A stretch of DNA of 64,000 nucleotides. Origin: Microbacterium hibisci. GTDB lineage: Bacteria; Actinomycetota; Actinomycetes; Actinomycetales; Microbacteriaceae. A program made the translations under genes and the position numbers. Shown piece after piece: positions 41,746 to 51,273 of this stretch. The notes under the pieces are model-generated. The model did no database searches and had not been told where the DNA came from. It saw only the letters and a list, made by a program, of their open reading frames with translations. The stretch spans positions 147,601 to 211,600 of the forward strand of contig NZ_JADIJC010000002.1 in assembly GCF_015278255.1 (NCBI RefSeq). Direction: 5' to 3'. Every line of letters begins with the position of its first letter. Positions within the stretch are counted from its first letter, which is position 1.

Positions 41746-42806
41746 GCACCGCCACCGCCCCCGTGCAGCCGCCGGTCCAGCCAGGGTCCAGCGCGGCATC
41801 CCGTCTGGTGCGCCACCTCGCGACCGCGCGCGAGACCGGCATCCTCGTCGCGCTGCTGCTGGTGATCGTCGCCGCGACCGTCGCCAACCCCAACTTCCTG
41901 TTCTCGTCCGATGGCTTCCGCGACCTGCTGCTGACGCCATCGCTGCTGCTGCTGGTCGCGGTCGGCTCGGCGGTCGTCATCATCACCCGCAACGTCGACC
42001 TGTCGGTCGGCTCGATCGTCGGGCTCTCGGCGTATCTGACCGGCCGGCTCTTCATCGATGTGCCCGGCATCCCCATCATCGGCGTCTTCGTCGGCGGCGT
42101 GCTCCTGGGCGGTCTGCTCGGTGCGATCAACGGCGCGCTGGTCGCCTTCGCCCGTGTGCCCGCCCTCGTCATCACGCTCGGCACCATGTACATCTACCGC
42201 GGCATCAACGTCGCGTGGACGGGCAGCGATCGCATCAACGCGTCCGACCTGCCGCGCGACTTCCGCGGGCTGGGCACCGACCAGCTGATCGGCATCCCGA
42301 TCCTCACGATCATCGCCCTCGTCGTGCTGGTCATCGCCGCCTGGTACCTGCGCAACATGCGCGGCGGGCGCGAGTTCTACGCGATCGGCTCCGACCCGGC
42401 CGCCGCACACCTCTACGGACTCAAGGTCAACCGCCGCATCATCACGGCGTTCGTGGTGTCGGGCGCGCTCTCCGGCCTCGCCGGCGTCCTCTACGCGGCG
42501 CGCTACGGCACCGTGAGCTCGGCGGCCGGCTTCGGCTGGGAGCTGCAGGCGATCGGCGCCGCGGTCATCGGCGGCGTCGCGATCTCGGGCGGTGTCGGCA
42601 CGGTGTGGGGCGCGGCGATCGGCGCGTTCCTGCTGCTGACCATCAACCGTGCGCTGCCGATCCTCGGCATCGACGACTTCTGGCAGCGCGCCGTCGTCGG
42701 CGCGCTCATCCTCGGCGCCATCGTGCTCGACCGGGTGCTGGCCGTCCGTCAGCATCGACGACTCATCGCTCAGAGATTCAGCGAACAAGGGGAGGGGGCG
42801 CGATGA
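41742..42806 (+). CDS. rhaP: Rhamnose-type sugar ABC importer, permease 1
   Basis: A 354-residue BPD_transp_2 permease with about ten hydrophobic segments. It carries [20 protein letters not shown] (sugar-permease signature), [25 protein letters not shown], and the EAA-like loop [20 protein letters not shown]. It overlaps both neighbours by 4 bp. The name follows the order of the known rhizobial rha operon. Confidence 0.85.
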
Positions 42807-43861
42807 CTGCCGTGACGGATGCCGTGACCACCCGCGTCTACAAAGCCCACGCTCGTCCTGCCTGGCGCCGCGCGCTCGTGACGCGCGAGGCCGCGATCAT
42901 CGGGATCCTGATCCTCGTGATCGTCGTCGCCCTGGCGACCGTCGAGAACTTCGACAGCCCGCTGACGGTCACCTACCTGCTGCGCGAGATCGCACCGATC
43001 CTGCTGATCGCGCTGCCGATGACCCTCATCATCATCACCGAGGAGATCGACCTCTCGGTGGCGAGCATCGTGGGTCTGTCGAGCGTGATGACCGGCATCC
43101 TGACGCAGGCGGGCCTGCCGTTCCCGCTCGCGGCGCTCGCGGCGATCGTCGTCGGAACCCTCGCCGGGGTGTTCAACGGCTTCTTGATCACCGTGGTCGG
43201 GCTGCCGTCGCTCGCCGTGACGATCGGCACGCTCGCGCTGTTCCGCGGCATCGCGGTGGGCCTGCTCGGCACGACGGCGATCACCGAGTTCCCCGAGGAG
43301 TGGACCGACCTCGCCAAGGCGAACATCCCGGGCACCCCGATCCCGGTCATCATGATCCCGTTCATCGTGCTCGCGGTGATCTTCGCCGTGGTGCTGCACT
43401 TCACCCCGTTCGGCCGGTCGCTCTACGCCATCGGTCTCAACAAGGAGGCGGCGGCGTTCTCGGGCATCGACGTGGGCCGCACCAAGTTCCTGCTGTTCGT
43501 ACTCTCGGGCGCGGTATCGGGCTTCGCGGGCGTGTACTTCACGCTGCTCTACTCCAATGCCCGCGGCGACAACGCCATGGGCATGGAGCTGCAGGTGATC
43601 GCGGCGGTGCTGCTCGGCGGCGTGTCGATCTTCGGCGGCCGCGGCGCCCTCCACGGCGTGATCGCCGGCGTCCTGCTGATCGGCGTGCTCGGCTCGGCCC
43701 TGCGCCTCGCCGGCGTCACGAGCGATGTCATCAACATCATCACGGGAGTGCTCCTCATCCTCTCCGTGGTGTCTTCCAGCCTCCTCGCCTGGCTGCAGCG
43801 CCGACGCGTCGCCGCCATCGGGAAGAGAAAAGGGCGGGGCGAGACGGTCGACGTCTCGTAG
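42803..43861 (+). CDS. rhaQ: Rhamnose-type sugar ABC importer, permease 2
   Basis: A 352-residue BPD_transp_2 permease parallel to the previous one: [40 protein letters not shown], and loop [20 protein letters not shown]. Presumably the two form a heterodimeric channel. The ribosome site GGGGAGGGGG is strong. The C-terminal tail is basic. Confidence 0.85.
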   Translation: MTAVTDAVTTRVYKAHARPAWRRALVTREAAIIGILILVIVVALATVENFDSPLTVTYLLREIAPILLIALPMTLIIITEEIDLSVASIVGLSSVMTGILTQAGLPFPLAALAAIVVGTLAGVFNGFLITVVGLPSLAVTIGTLALFRGIAVGLLGTTAITEFPEEWTDLAKANIPGTPIPVIMIPFIVLAVIFAVVLHFTPFGRSLYAIGLNKEAAAFSGIDVGRTKFLLFVLSGAVSGFAGVYFTLLYSNARGDNAMGMELQVIAAVLLGGVSIFGGRGALHGVIAGVLLIGVLGSALRLAGVTSDVINIITGVLLILSVVSSSLLAWLQRRRVAAIGKRKGRGETVDVS

Positions 43862-43921
43862 CCGCATCCATCCACCACCCGCAGCACTGCACCAGCACCT
43901 GCACCAAGAAGGGAAACAACG

Positions 43922-44971
43922 ATGTTCGGACTTCAGCGCAAGGGCCGGATGGCTCTCGCCGCGGTCGCGCTCACGGTGGGCGTCACGCTCGTCGCGACCG
44001 GCTGCGCGGGCGGCAACGGCGGCGACGGCGGCGGCGACGGGGGCGATGGCGGCGACGCCGAGCTCTCGATCACGATGCTGCCCAAGAACCTCGGCAACCC
44101 GTACTTCGACACCTCGACCTCGGGCGCGCAGGAGGCCGCGGACGAGTTCGGCGGCACGCTCGAAGAGGTCGGCCCGACCGAGGCCAGCCCCACCTCGCAG
44201 GTCAGCTACATCCAGACCGCCGCGCAGCAGGGCGTCGGAGCGCTCGTCGTCTCTGCCAACGACCCCGAGGCGATCTGCGACGCACTCGACGAGGCGAGCT
44301 CGGCGGGCGTGAAGATCGTCACGTTCGACTCCGACACCAACCCCGACTGCCGTGACCTCTTCATCAACCAGGCCACCGCCGAGGGCATCGCCAAGGTGCA
44401 GGTCGACCTCATCGCCGAGCAGATCGGCGACGCCGGCCAGATCGCCGTGCTGTCGGCCTCGGCCAACGCGACCAACCAGAACGCGTGGATCGAGACGATG
44501 AAGGAGCTCCTCGCGGCCGACCACCCCGACATCGAGCTCGTCGAGGTCGTCTACGGCGACGACGACGACCAGACGTCGTTCGACAAGACCGCGGCTTTGC
44601 TGCAGACGTACCCCGAGCTGAAGGGCATCATCTCGCCCACCACGGTCGGCATCGCTGCGGCGGCGCGCTACCTCTCGACGTCGGAGTACAAGGGCAAGGT
44701 CGCGCTGACCGGCCTCGGCACCCCGAACCAGATGCGCGAGTACGTCGAGGACGGCACCGTCACCGCGTTCGCGCTGTGGAACCCGGCCGACCTCGGCTAC
44801 CTCGCGGCGTTCGCGGCGCAGGCGCTCGCCACCGGTGAGATCGCCGGCGAAGAGGGCGACTCGTTCGAGGCCGGAAAGCTCGGCTCGTACGAGGTCGGCG
44901 CCGACGGGGTGGTGCTGCTCGGAGAGCCCTACGTGTTCGACGCCGACAACATCGGCGACTTCGACTTCTGA
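43922..44971 (+). CDS. rhaS: Rhamnose-type ABC importer substrate-binding lipoprotein
   Basis: A 349-residue sugar-binding lipoprotein. The signal ends in lipobox LVATGC (Cys about 22), followed by a Gly/Asp linker (GGNGGDGGGDGGDGGD). The mature start SITMLPKNLGNPYFDTST and the segments QQGVGALVVSANDPEA, KIVTFDSDTNPDCRD, VLSASANATNQNAWIE, ISPTTVGIAAAARYLSTSE and FALWNPADLGYLAAFAAQAL agree with the RhaS-type L-rhamnose-binding proteins of rhizobia and actinomycetes. It is encoded 60 bp after the permeases with its own AAGGGAA ribosome site, as expected for the most abundant component. Confidence 0.85.
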   Translation: MFGLQRKGRMALAAVALTVGVTLVATGCAGGNGGDGGGDGGDGGDAELSITMLPKNLGNPYFDTSTSGAQEAADEFGGTLEEVGPTEASPTSQVSYIQTAAQQGVGALVVSANDPEAICDALDEASSAGVKIVTFDSDTNPDCRDLFINQATAEGIAKVQVDLIAEQIGDAGQIAVLSASANATNQNAWIETMKELLAADHPDIELVEVVYGDDDDQTSFDKTAALLQTYPELKGIISPTTVGIAAAARYLSTSEYKGKVALTGLGTPNQMREYVEDGTVTAFALWNPADLGYLAAFAAQALATGEIAGEEGDSFEAGKLGSYEVGADGVVLLGEPYVFDADNIGDFDF

Positions 44972-45032
44972 GTCGTGTCGCATAGAACGCCCGGCCCGCC
45001 TCTGCGGGCCGGGCGTTCGCTGTGTCTCCGTG

Positions 45033-45155
45033 CCGAAACCTGGTTCGTCGCCGGCTCGCCCGAACCGTCGGGTGCCGAAAACCTGGTCCGTCGCCCCGAC
45101 ACGCGGGTGACGGATGCCGTGACCCGGCGTGTTGCGCGACCGGCCAGGTTTTCGG
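45033..45155. repeat. 81-bp palindromic intergenic element, copy B (with a partial copy in front)
   Basis: The full copy spans 45075-45155 and has the same ends as copy A (CCGAAAACCTGG and CCAGGTTTTCGG) and a central GACGGATGCCG. A 5'-end fragment (CCGAAACCTGGTTCGTCGCC) lies at 45033-45052. It is between the convergent binding-protein and MFS genes. Confidence 0.75.
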
Positions 45156-45171
45156 ACCGGAGCAGCGCGGC

Positions 45172-46416
45172 TCAGCGGCGCGAGGCGAGGGCGTTCCAGA
45201 CGCCGGCGGCGAGCACCACCGAAGCCGCGAGGAGCGGGGCGACGAGCGCCGAGCCGGCACCGGCGGAATCGGCGACGACGCCGGTGAGGGCGGATGCCGC
45301 GGACTGGCCGACGACGACCGCAGAGCCGAGCATCGTCATGACCGTCGCCGAGCGCCCGTCCGGGCTGAAGGCGGCGGCAAGGCTGTACTGGGTGACGAGC
45401 GTCGGGCCGATGCCGACGCCGATGATGAGGAGGCAGACGGCGATCGCGCCCACCGTCGTCACGAACGGCAGCGCGACGGCGCCCGCGACCAGGATCACCG
45501 CGAAGGTCAGCCAGCGCGCGCCGAGCGTGAACCGCGCCGGGAACAGCGCGACGCCCAGGGCGAGCGCAGCCGACCCGATGCCCATCGCGCCGTAGACGAG
45601 TCCCGCCTGCTCGGGCACGCCACGCTCGGCCATGAATGCCGTGAGCGAGGTGAGCATCGCGCCGAAGAACAGGCCCATCCCGAGCGCCCCGGCGACCGGC
45701 GCCAGCACCCGGGCGCGGAACAGCTCCCGTGCGGGCGCCTGCGCGGGGCGGGCGGCGTCTCCGGAGGCACTCGCCGTCCGCGCCGTGGGGTGCAGCGCGA
45801 ACGCGCTGACGAACACGAGGCCCAGTACCGCGGCCCCGATCACGGGTGCCGCCGGGTTCAGAGTGGTGGCCAGCAGGCCGACGATCACCGGCCCGAACAC
45901 GAACACGATCTCGTCCGCGGCCGACTCGTAGGCCATCGCCCCGTTCACCACCGGGGTCCGGCGCTCGGCCGGGTACGCCCGCCCGATGATGCCGACCAGC
46001 CGGCTGCGCGAGAGCGGGGCCACCTGCGGCATCGACGCGCCGATGAGGAACGCGGCGCCCAGGAGTGCGGCATCCGGAACCGGCGCAAAAGCCAGCCACG
46101 CCATCATCGCGAGCAGCGCGCTGTTCGCCACGCCCGCCACCAGCAGCACGCGGCGCTGGCCGAAGTGGTCGGCCGCTGCGCCGAGGAGCGGTCCGACCAG
46201 CGCGGTGCCGAGTCCCGTCATGGCGCTCGTGGCTCCGCCGAGCGCGAGCGAGCCGCGCGCCGAGACGACGAGGGTCAGGATGCCGACCACCATCATGGCG
46301 AAGGGCAGCCGCGCGACGAGCGCCACGGGGAAGTACGCGAAGCCCGCCTCGCGGATGAGGCTCGGGCGGCGTGCGGCGCGCGCAGCGGTGTCGGTTTCGA
46401 CGAGTGTCGTGTGCAT
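45172..46416 (-). CDS. MFS transporter
   Basis: A 414-residue, 12-helix major facilitator. Visible are GLGTALVGPLLGAAADHFGQ and RRVLLVAGVANSALL (motif A-like), and PQVAPLSRSRLVGIIGRAYP in the central loop. The family is the Bcr/CflA-neighbouring drug exporter type. The start at ATG 46416 follows GGAGAGAG. The ArsR-like regulator lies immediately upstream on the same strand, a frequent regulator-pump pairing. The 253-bp gap between them contains the tandem repeat at 46615. Confidence 0.85.
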   Translation of the reverse strand: MHTTLVETDTAARAARRPSLIREAGFAYFPVALVARLPFAMMVVGILTLVVSARGSLALGGATSAMTGLGTALVGPLLGAAADHFGQRRVLLVAGVANSALLAMMAWLAFAPVPDAALLGAAFLIGASMPQVAPLSRSRLVGIIGRAYPAERRTPVVNGAMAYESAADEIVFVFGPVIVGLLATTLNPAAPVIGAAVLGLVFVSAFALHPTARTASASGDAARPAQAPARELFRARVLAPVAGALGMGLFFGAMLTSLTAFMAERGVPEQAGLVYGAMGIGSAALALGVALFPARFTLGARWLTFAVILVAGAVALPFVTTVGAIAVCLLIIGVGIGPTLVTQYSLAAAFSPDGRSATVMTMLGSAVVVGQSAASALTGVVADSAGAGSALVAPLLAASVVLAAGVWNALASRR

Positions 46417-46614
46417 CTCTCTCCAGGCCGTCCGCCGAGGGTCGGCGGCATATGGTGCCGCCTTGTCCGCAGCCGGAGCCGCAGACAGGTAGATGCACAT
46501 CGAAATGGGCACTGCCAGTCTACCCGGCGGCACCTGAACGCCCCCTGGTGTCCAGACGCCTGGCTCGACTGCTTGAGGGCCCGGCGCGTGCGTTCGGGGC
46601 GTGCCCCGTGCGCG

Positions 46615-46669
46615 CCGAAGGCACGGCAGGCTCCCGAAGGCGCGGCAGGCGCCCCGAAGGCACGGCGGC
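46615..46669. repeat. 19-20 bp tandem repeat, three units
   Basis: Three units like CCGAAGGCACGGCAGGCTC start at 46615, 46634 and 46654, immediately after the stop of the ArsR-like gene. Confidence 0.55.
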
Positions 46670-47659
46670 TCAGAGCACGGCGCCGACCATCGCCTCGCCG
46701 AGCGGCGTGCGGCGATGGAGCACGCGCGCGCCCTGCCGGGTGCTGGCCAGCAGCCCGGCATCGGCGAGCACCGTGAGGTGATGCGATGCGGTCGACACGG
46801 CGATGCCGGTGTCGCCGGCGACCTGCGAGGTGGTGCGCGGCTCGTGCGCCTCGAGCAGGATGCGGGCGCGCGCCGGGCCCAGCAGGGCGGCCAGCGCGGT
46901 CATCACGTCGGCGGAGTCGCGCGCCCACGTGGCGGTCACGCCCTGCGCCGGGTAGAACAGCGTGGGCTGCGCCGGAGGCTCCGTCAGCACGAAGCAGCCG
47001 GTGCTCCCCATCACCGAGGGCACCAGCACGAGACCGCTGCCGCGGCAGTCGACGACTTCGCTCCAGATGCGCATCGTGACGCGAACCGCGCCGTCGGACC
47101 ACTCCACCCGATCGTGCAGGGTCTGGATCATGGCGCCGATGCCGCTCTCGGCGATGCGCCGCGAGCGCACCGCGATGTCGGCGCGGAGCAGCCGCTCCAG
47201 CTGCGACCAGACCGGTGCGACTCCCGTCTGCCACACCGACAGCCACGCGTCCGCGATCATGGCCCGCGCGCGGTCGGGGTGGTCGAGCATGCGCTGCACC
47301 GCGTCGCGGCGCGAGCCCTCGCTGCGCACGAGCACCTTCGTCATGTCGACCTCGAAGCGCGCGTCGTCGATGTCGCGCAGACGCTCGGCCTCCGCCTCGG
47401 GCGTGAGCTCCCACGTGGGGGTCGTCGTGAGGAAGTCGGGGAAGTAGCCGTCCTCGCGGATCAGCAGCGCGAGCACCTCGAAGTCCGCCCGGGCGATCGC
47501 GCCGCGGGTCGCCCGCATCCATCCCCACTGCAGCGGATAGTCGTCGGGGCGCAACAGCGCGCGCACCGCATGGCAGAGCTCGTGGCCGGGGGAGATGCCG
47601 AAGCGGATCGCGGTCAGGTCGTCCGGCGCGAGCTGGAAGTCGACGAACTTTCGATCCAC
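46670..47659 (-). CDS. ArsR-like winged-helix regulator with large N-terminal domain
   Basis: A 329-residue regulator. The C-terminal 80 residues are an ArsR winged helix (LGPARARILLEAHEPRTTSQ, then GDTGIAVSTASHHLTVLADA and a wing with STRQGARVLHRR). The N-terminal 240 residues are a conserved actinobacterial module (FGISPGHELCHAVRALLRPD, then WSDGAVRVTMRIWSEV, GLVLVPSVMG) found in regulators next to MFS pumps. The start is GTG 47659 with a TATAGT box six nucleotides upstream. It probably represses the MFS gene downstream. Confidence 0.85.
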   Translation of the reverse strand: MDRKFVDFQLAPDDLTAIRFGISPGHELCHAVRALLRPDDYPLQWGWMRATRGAIARADFEVLALLIREDGYFPDFLTTTPTWELTPEAEAERLRDIDDARFEVDMTKVLVRSEGSRRDAVQRMLDHPDRARAMIADAWLSVWQTGVAPVWSQLERLLRADIAVRSRRIAESGIGAMIQTLHDRVEWSDGAVRVTMRIWSEVVDCRGSGLVLVPSVMGSTGCFVLTEPPAQPTLFYPAQGVTATWARDSADVMTALAALLGPARARILLEAHEPRTTSQVAGDTGIAVSTASHHLTVLADAGLLASTRQGARVLHRRTPLGEAMVGAVL

Positions 47660-47665
47660 ATCGAA

Positions 47666-47671
47666 ACTATA
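47666..47671 (-). promoter_or_regulatory. -10 box (TATAGT) of the ArsR-like regulator
   Basis: Minus-strand TATAGT, six nucleotides before the GTG start; it matches the TATAAT consensus at five of six positions. Confidence 0.5.
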
Positions 47672-47734
47672 GGGCGGGGCGCCGGTGCCCGCGAGGCTGG
47701 TCGCAGCACAGGCAACCTACGGACGGAGCATCCC

Positions 47735-48118
47735 ATGAGCACTCTCATCCCGGCCGTCGTCCCTGCCGCCGACCTGGTCGTCGGCGGCGGGCGGCTGCGC
47801 CGATTCGTCGGCGCCGAGCACGGCGCCGCCGTGTCGTACTTCTTCGTCGACAACGAGCCGGGGCAGGGCCCCGACATCCACCGCCATCCTTACGCCGAGA
47901 CGTGGGTGCTGCTCGAGGGCGAGGCCCGCATCACCATCGACGAGGAGGTGCTGCACGCACGCGCCGGCGATACCGCCACGGCTCCCGCGGGGGCCTGGCA
48001 CGGCTTCAAGAACAGCGGCACCGGTCGGCTGCGGGTGCTGTGCATCCACGCCTCCGACCGCATCATCCAGGAGTGGCAGGACGCTCCCGGCATCCTCGAC
48101 ATCCCCACCAGCGACTGA
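47735..48118 (+). CDS. Cupin domain protein
   Basis: A 127-residue single-domain cupin. Motif 1 is HRHPYAETWVLLEGEARITI with three metal ligands (His, His, Glu) and motif 2 is DTATAPAGAWHGFKNSGTG with the fourth (His). The substrate cannot be told from sequence; short cupins of this type often act as sugar isomerases or dioxygenase-like enzymes. ATG 47735 follows GGACGGAG. The next gene (DUF4287) is 13 bp away and probably in the same operon. Confidence 0.85.
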   Translation: MSTLIPAVVPAADLVVGGGRLRRFVGAEHGAAVSYFFVDNEPGQGPDIHRHPYAETWVLLEGEARITIDEEVLHARAGDTATAPAGAWHGFKNSGTGRLRVLCIHASDRIIQEWQDAPGILDIPTSD

Positions 48119-48131
48119 ATAGGAGACACCC

Positions 48132-48422
48132 ATGTCGTTCCAGGCATACCTCGACAACATCGAGGACAAGACCGGCCTCACGCCCCGCCAGTTCATCGAG
48201 AAGGCGGACGAGAAGGGCTTCGGCGCGGGCACCAAGGCGGCGCCGATCGTCGAATGGCTCGCCGCCGACTACGGCCTCGGCCGAGGGCACGCCATGGCGC
48301 TCGTGCACGTGATCACGAAGGGGCCGCAGATCAGCGACAAGCACGTCGGCACCGACACCACCCACTCCGACCCGACGAACACGCTGTGGCTCGACGGCAA
48401 GGCGACCAACCCGAACCCCTGA
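48132..48422 (+). CDS. DUF4287 protein
   Basis: A 96-residue DUF4287 protein: MSFQAYLDNIEDKTGLTPRQ, then GAGTKAAPIVEWLAADYGLG and HAMALVHVITKG. The domain is widespread in actinomycetes, sometimes fused to a DUF5655 part, and its role is unknown. The C-terminal 28 residues (TDTTHSDPTNTLWLDGKA) are an extension. TAGGAGACAC before ATG 48132 is a good ribosome site. Confidence 0.85.
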   Translation: MSFQAYLDNIEDKTGLTPRQFIEKADEKGFGAGTKAAPIVEWLAADYGLGRGHAMALVHVITKGPQISDKHVGTDTTHSDPTNTLWLDGKATNPNP

Positions 48423-48500
48423 GCGCAGCGACGGCCGGCGGTGTGCGTTCCGCCGGCCGTCGTGCGTCGGTGGTCGGTGTGCCGACCGCCGTCGCGATGC

Positions 48501-51059
48501 TCAATCCGCGAGCGTGAACCTCACCTCCGTGGTGTTGCCGGCGGCGTCCGTCACGACGAGCAGGTTGTCACCGAGCTGCGCGCCGCGCTCGCCGGGGACG
48601 ATCCGGTCCACATCGCTCTTCTTGCCCTGCGACTGCTGCGGCACGCCGTTGACGGCCACGGAGGCGACGCGATCGTTGTCGCGGATCTTGAAGCTGACCG
48701 CGGCGTAGGTGCCGTCGCCGCCCTTGGTGAAGGCGGCCCCCTTCTTGACCGTCACGCTCGGCGCCGTGGCATCGATCGAGAACGCGAACGAGGTGGTCGC
48801 CGACACGTTGCCGGCCTCATCCTCCGCGTGGTAGCGCACCGTGTAGTCGCCGTCGGCGAGGCCGGTCACCGTCGCGGTGTGGGACGCCGCGGTCGCGCCT
48901 TCGACGTCGGTCCGGGTCCTCTCGACGAGCTTCCCGCCCTTGTAGACGTCGGCGACGATCTTCGCGAGTCCCGCGTCGTCGGTCGCGTCGACCTGGATCG
49001 AGAGCCCGCTCAGCGGCCCGGCGACGGCCGGCGAGACGAGGACGGCTCCGGGTGCCTCAGTGTCGGGCTCCCAGAGTGCGACGAGATCGACCGACGTCGT
49101 GCCCGCGGGGATCGTCCACTCCGCCGGCAGCGGCTCCGTCGAGCCCGCCAGCGCCCATCCGGCGAAGCGCTCGCCGGGGCGGGACCAGTCCGTCCCGGCC
49201 ACGTCGGTGATGGAGGGCAGTGCGAAGCCCTGCGCCGGTGCGTCGACGGTCACCGACTCATCGCCCGAGGAGAGCGAGACCTTCACCGGAAGGATGTAGG
49301 CCGAGGTGCCCTGCGCCGCGGTGCGCGTCGTGTCTTCGAGCATCCAGCGTGTGCCTGCCGCGGCATCCGTCAGCGTCATCGACACCCCCGAGCCCGCGCG
49401 GCCGTCCAGCACGAGAGCGCGGCCGTTGGCCCGGTTCACGAGCTGGCCGTCGTAGGCGTTCGACGTCGTGGTGGCATCGGAAGCGAAGGTCCACGTCTGA
49501 CGGGGGTCGGACGCGTCCCGCGTGATCCCGAGATAGCCCACCTCGGTGTCGGAGAGGGCGGTCAGCACGCCGCTGCCGTCCGAGGCGCTGATGACGAAGC
49601 CTCCGCCCTCGTAGGCGAGCTTCCACACGCCGCCGCCCCAGCGGAACCAGATGACGATGTCACGCGACGGGTGGTCCGGGTCTCCGGCGTAGCGGTCGAT
49701 CTGGTAGTCCGAGCCCAGGCTTGTCGTCACGATGCGGAAGACGTCGTTCGCGTAGTCCACGTCGGTCGCCTCGACGCGCGCCGGCTGCGCCGGCTCCTGC
49801 CGGAAGTCGCCGTGATACACGTCGGGCCCGGGCACGTCCCACGGCGACGGCATCGCCACGTCGGCCGGGTAGATGGACGCGAAGAACTCGTACGCCATCG
49901 GGTCGTACTCCTTGAGCTCCGCTCGCGTGTTGATGGGGCTGCGCACGCCGTCGTTCCAGTCGGGCTTCTCCGCCATGTTGTCGAACCAGATGGTCGACAG
50001 AGTCGCGAAGAACTCGTCGCGGTTCGACATCGCGTAGGTGTTCGGCCAGCGCCCTGTCGTGTACGCGTTCTCGTACGCGGCGAAGAAGGCGTCTGCGAGG
50101 GTCTGGTCCTCCTGCTCCTCGATGCCGACCGACAGCACGGCGTGCCCGAACTCGTGCACGAGGATGTTCTCGTTCGGGTAGGACGTGTTGAGGAACGCGT
50201 TGGCGTCACCGCGCGTGCGCAGGACGTTGCGCTCCGAGATCGACGACACGCAGTTGTTCCACATGTTTCCGCCGTACCCCTCGACGTCGTACATGGTGGG
50301 GTTGTAGCCGCCGCGATGCTCGGGCACGAGATACGCGTTCTCGCGCGCGCCGTACACCGCGAGGGAGCACCCGTTGGCGGCCATGGTCCGGGCGATGCCG
50401 GTGGAGGTGACCGCGAGCTGGGCGTCGACCTGCGCGGCCGCCTTGACGAGCGTGTCCGCGGCCACGCGCTCGCCGGCCTTGACCTTGATCCCGGTGGCGG
50501 TCGTCACCGACTGCGTGTAGTAGTCGAGCTTCGGCACACCCGCGTAGGTCGCGGTCTTCGCGGTCTTGCCGGTGGCATCCGCGATCGCGGCGCCGTCGAT
50601 CTCGAGGGTGAGCGGCAGGCTCGGGTCGATGGTGCCCGTGTAGGCGATGCTCGAAAGGTGGAGGTCCTCGGGCAGCCGCGCCATGCTGTTGGCCGCCGTC
50701 GCGGCGATCTGCTTGTTGTCCTTGTCGAAGAAGATGGTGTCGGTGCCGCCCTGCGCCGGCTTCGCCCGGAGCGAGACGGTCCGGTCGCCGTTGCGCAGCG
50801 TGATGTTGCCGGGACTCACCGCCGCGTTCTCGTCGACGTAGCGGTCCCAGTAGATCTCGAGGTACTTGGCCTCGTTGATCACCCGGACCTCGGTGACCTG
50901 CGGCCCGTCGAAGCTCGTATCGATCTGCACCGTGCCGTCGGCGCCTACGGCCACATCGCCGTCGGCTGCGACCGCCGCCGGGCCGGTCCAGGCCAGCGCC
51001 GAGGCGACGACCACGCCACCGACGGTCAGGCCGCCGATGAGGGTTCTCCTGCGTTTCAT
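48501..51059 (-). CDS. Large secreted HEXXH metalloprotease with lectin-like and Ig-like C-terminal domains
   Basis: An 852-residue secreted protein. The signal peptide (TLIGGLTVGGVVVASALAW, cleaved near AVA-AD) precedes a beta region (about 35-180). The protease core has ILVHEFGHAVLSVGIEEQ (His about 301 and 305) and SNRDEFFATLSTIWFDN (third ligand Glu near 346), as in con-13/anthrax-lethal-factor-like gluzincins of fungi and bacteria. Residues 480-590 have ricin-B-like repeats (QLVNRANGRALVLDG), 600-670 an InlB-like repeat (GERFAGWALAGS, VALWEPD), and 670-852 Ig-like repeats. It lies directly downstream of the hydroxyproline operon on the same strand, 214 bp away, and so could supply Hyp-rich peptides. 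Confidence 0.82.
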   Translation of the reverse strand: MKRRRTLIGGLTVGGVVVASALAWTGPAAVAADGDVAVGADGTVQIDTSFDGPQVTEVRVINEAKYLEIYWDRYVDENAAVSPGNITLRNGDRTVSLRAKPAQGGTDTIFFDKDNKQIAATAANSMARLPEDLHLSSIAYTGTIDPSLPLTLEIDGAAIADATGKTAKTATYAGVPKLDYYTQSVTTATGIKVKAGERVAADTLVKAAAQVDAQLAVTSTGIARTMAANGCSLAVYGARENAYLVPEHRGGYNPTMYDVEGYGGNMWNNCVSSISERNVLRTRGDANAFLNTSYPNENILVHEFGHAVLSVGIEEQEDQTLADAFFAAYENAYTTGRWPNTYAMSNRDEFFATLSTIWFDNMAEKPDWNDGVRSPINTRAELKEYDPMAYEFFASIYPADVAMPSPWDVPGPDVYHGDFRQEPAQPARVEATDVDYANDVFRIVTTSLGSDYQIDRYAGDPDHPSRDIVIWFRWGGGVWKLAYEGGGFVISASDGSGVLTALSDTEVGYLGITRDASDPRQTWTFASDATTTSNAYDGQLVNRANGRALVLDGRAGSGVSMTLTDAAAGTRWMLEDTTRTAAQGTSAYILPVKVSLSSGDESVTVDAPAQGFALPSITDVAGTDWSRPGERFAGWALAGSTEPLPAEWTIPAGTTSVDLVALWEPDTEAPGAVLVSPAVAGPLSGLSIQVDATDDAGLAKIVADVYKGGKLVERTRTDVEGATAASHTATVTGLADGDYTVRYHAEDEAGNVSATTSFAFSIDATAPSVTVKKGAAFTKGGDGTYAAVSFKIRDNDRVASVAVNGVPQQSQGKKSDVDRIVPGERGAQLGDNLLVVTDAAGNTTEVRFTLAD

Positions 51060-51168
51060 CTGCTCACTCCGTTGATCTCAGCCGGGCGACGACACTCGGC
51101 GAGCAGCCGGGGCTGCGGGGTGGAGCGTCGTCGCGTCACAATGCTTCCGCTCCTGATGGCCGCGGTAG

Positions 51169-51199
51169 TGGTGCAATGGTACTGGTGATGGTGCAATGG
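51169..51199. promoter_or_regulatory. 20-bp-spaced direct repeat upstream of the secreted protease
   Basis: TGGTGCAATGG occurs at 51169-51179 and 51189-51199, exactly 20 bp apart (two helical turns); the second copy also forms GGTGCAATGGCACC. It lies 110-140 bp upstream of the protease start and is a candidate regulator site. Confidence 0.5.
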
Positions 51200-51273
51200 C
51201 ACCAGAGATTTCATCGGATGGAAACACCTCGCGGCCCCTGGGTCTCCCTGGGGCCGCGATCACGCAGGGGAAG

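Noticed and set aside
42770..46498. A 1242-codon open frame on the minus strand opposite the sugar permease and binding-protein genes
   Set aside because: The sequence is arginine/glycine-rich low-complexity translation typical of antisense frames in GC-rich DNA, and the plus-strand genes are clear.
48441..51188. A 915-codon plus-strand frame opposite the secreted protease
   Set aside because: It is the antisense shadow of a gene with a signal peptide and HEFGH motif; its composition is Arg/Gly/Val-biased and has no domain.
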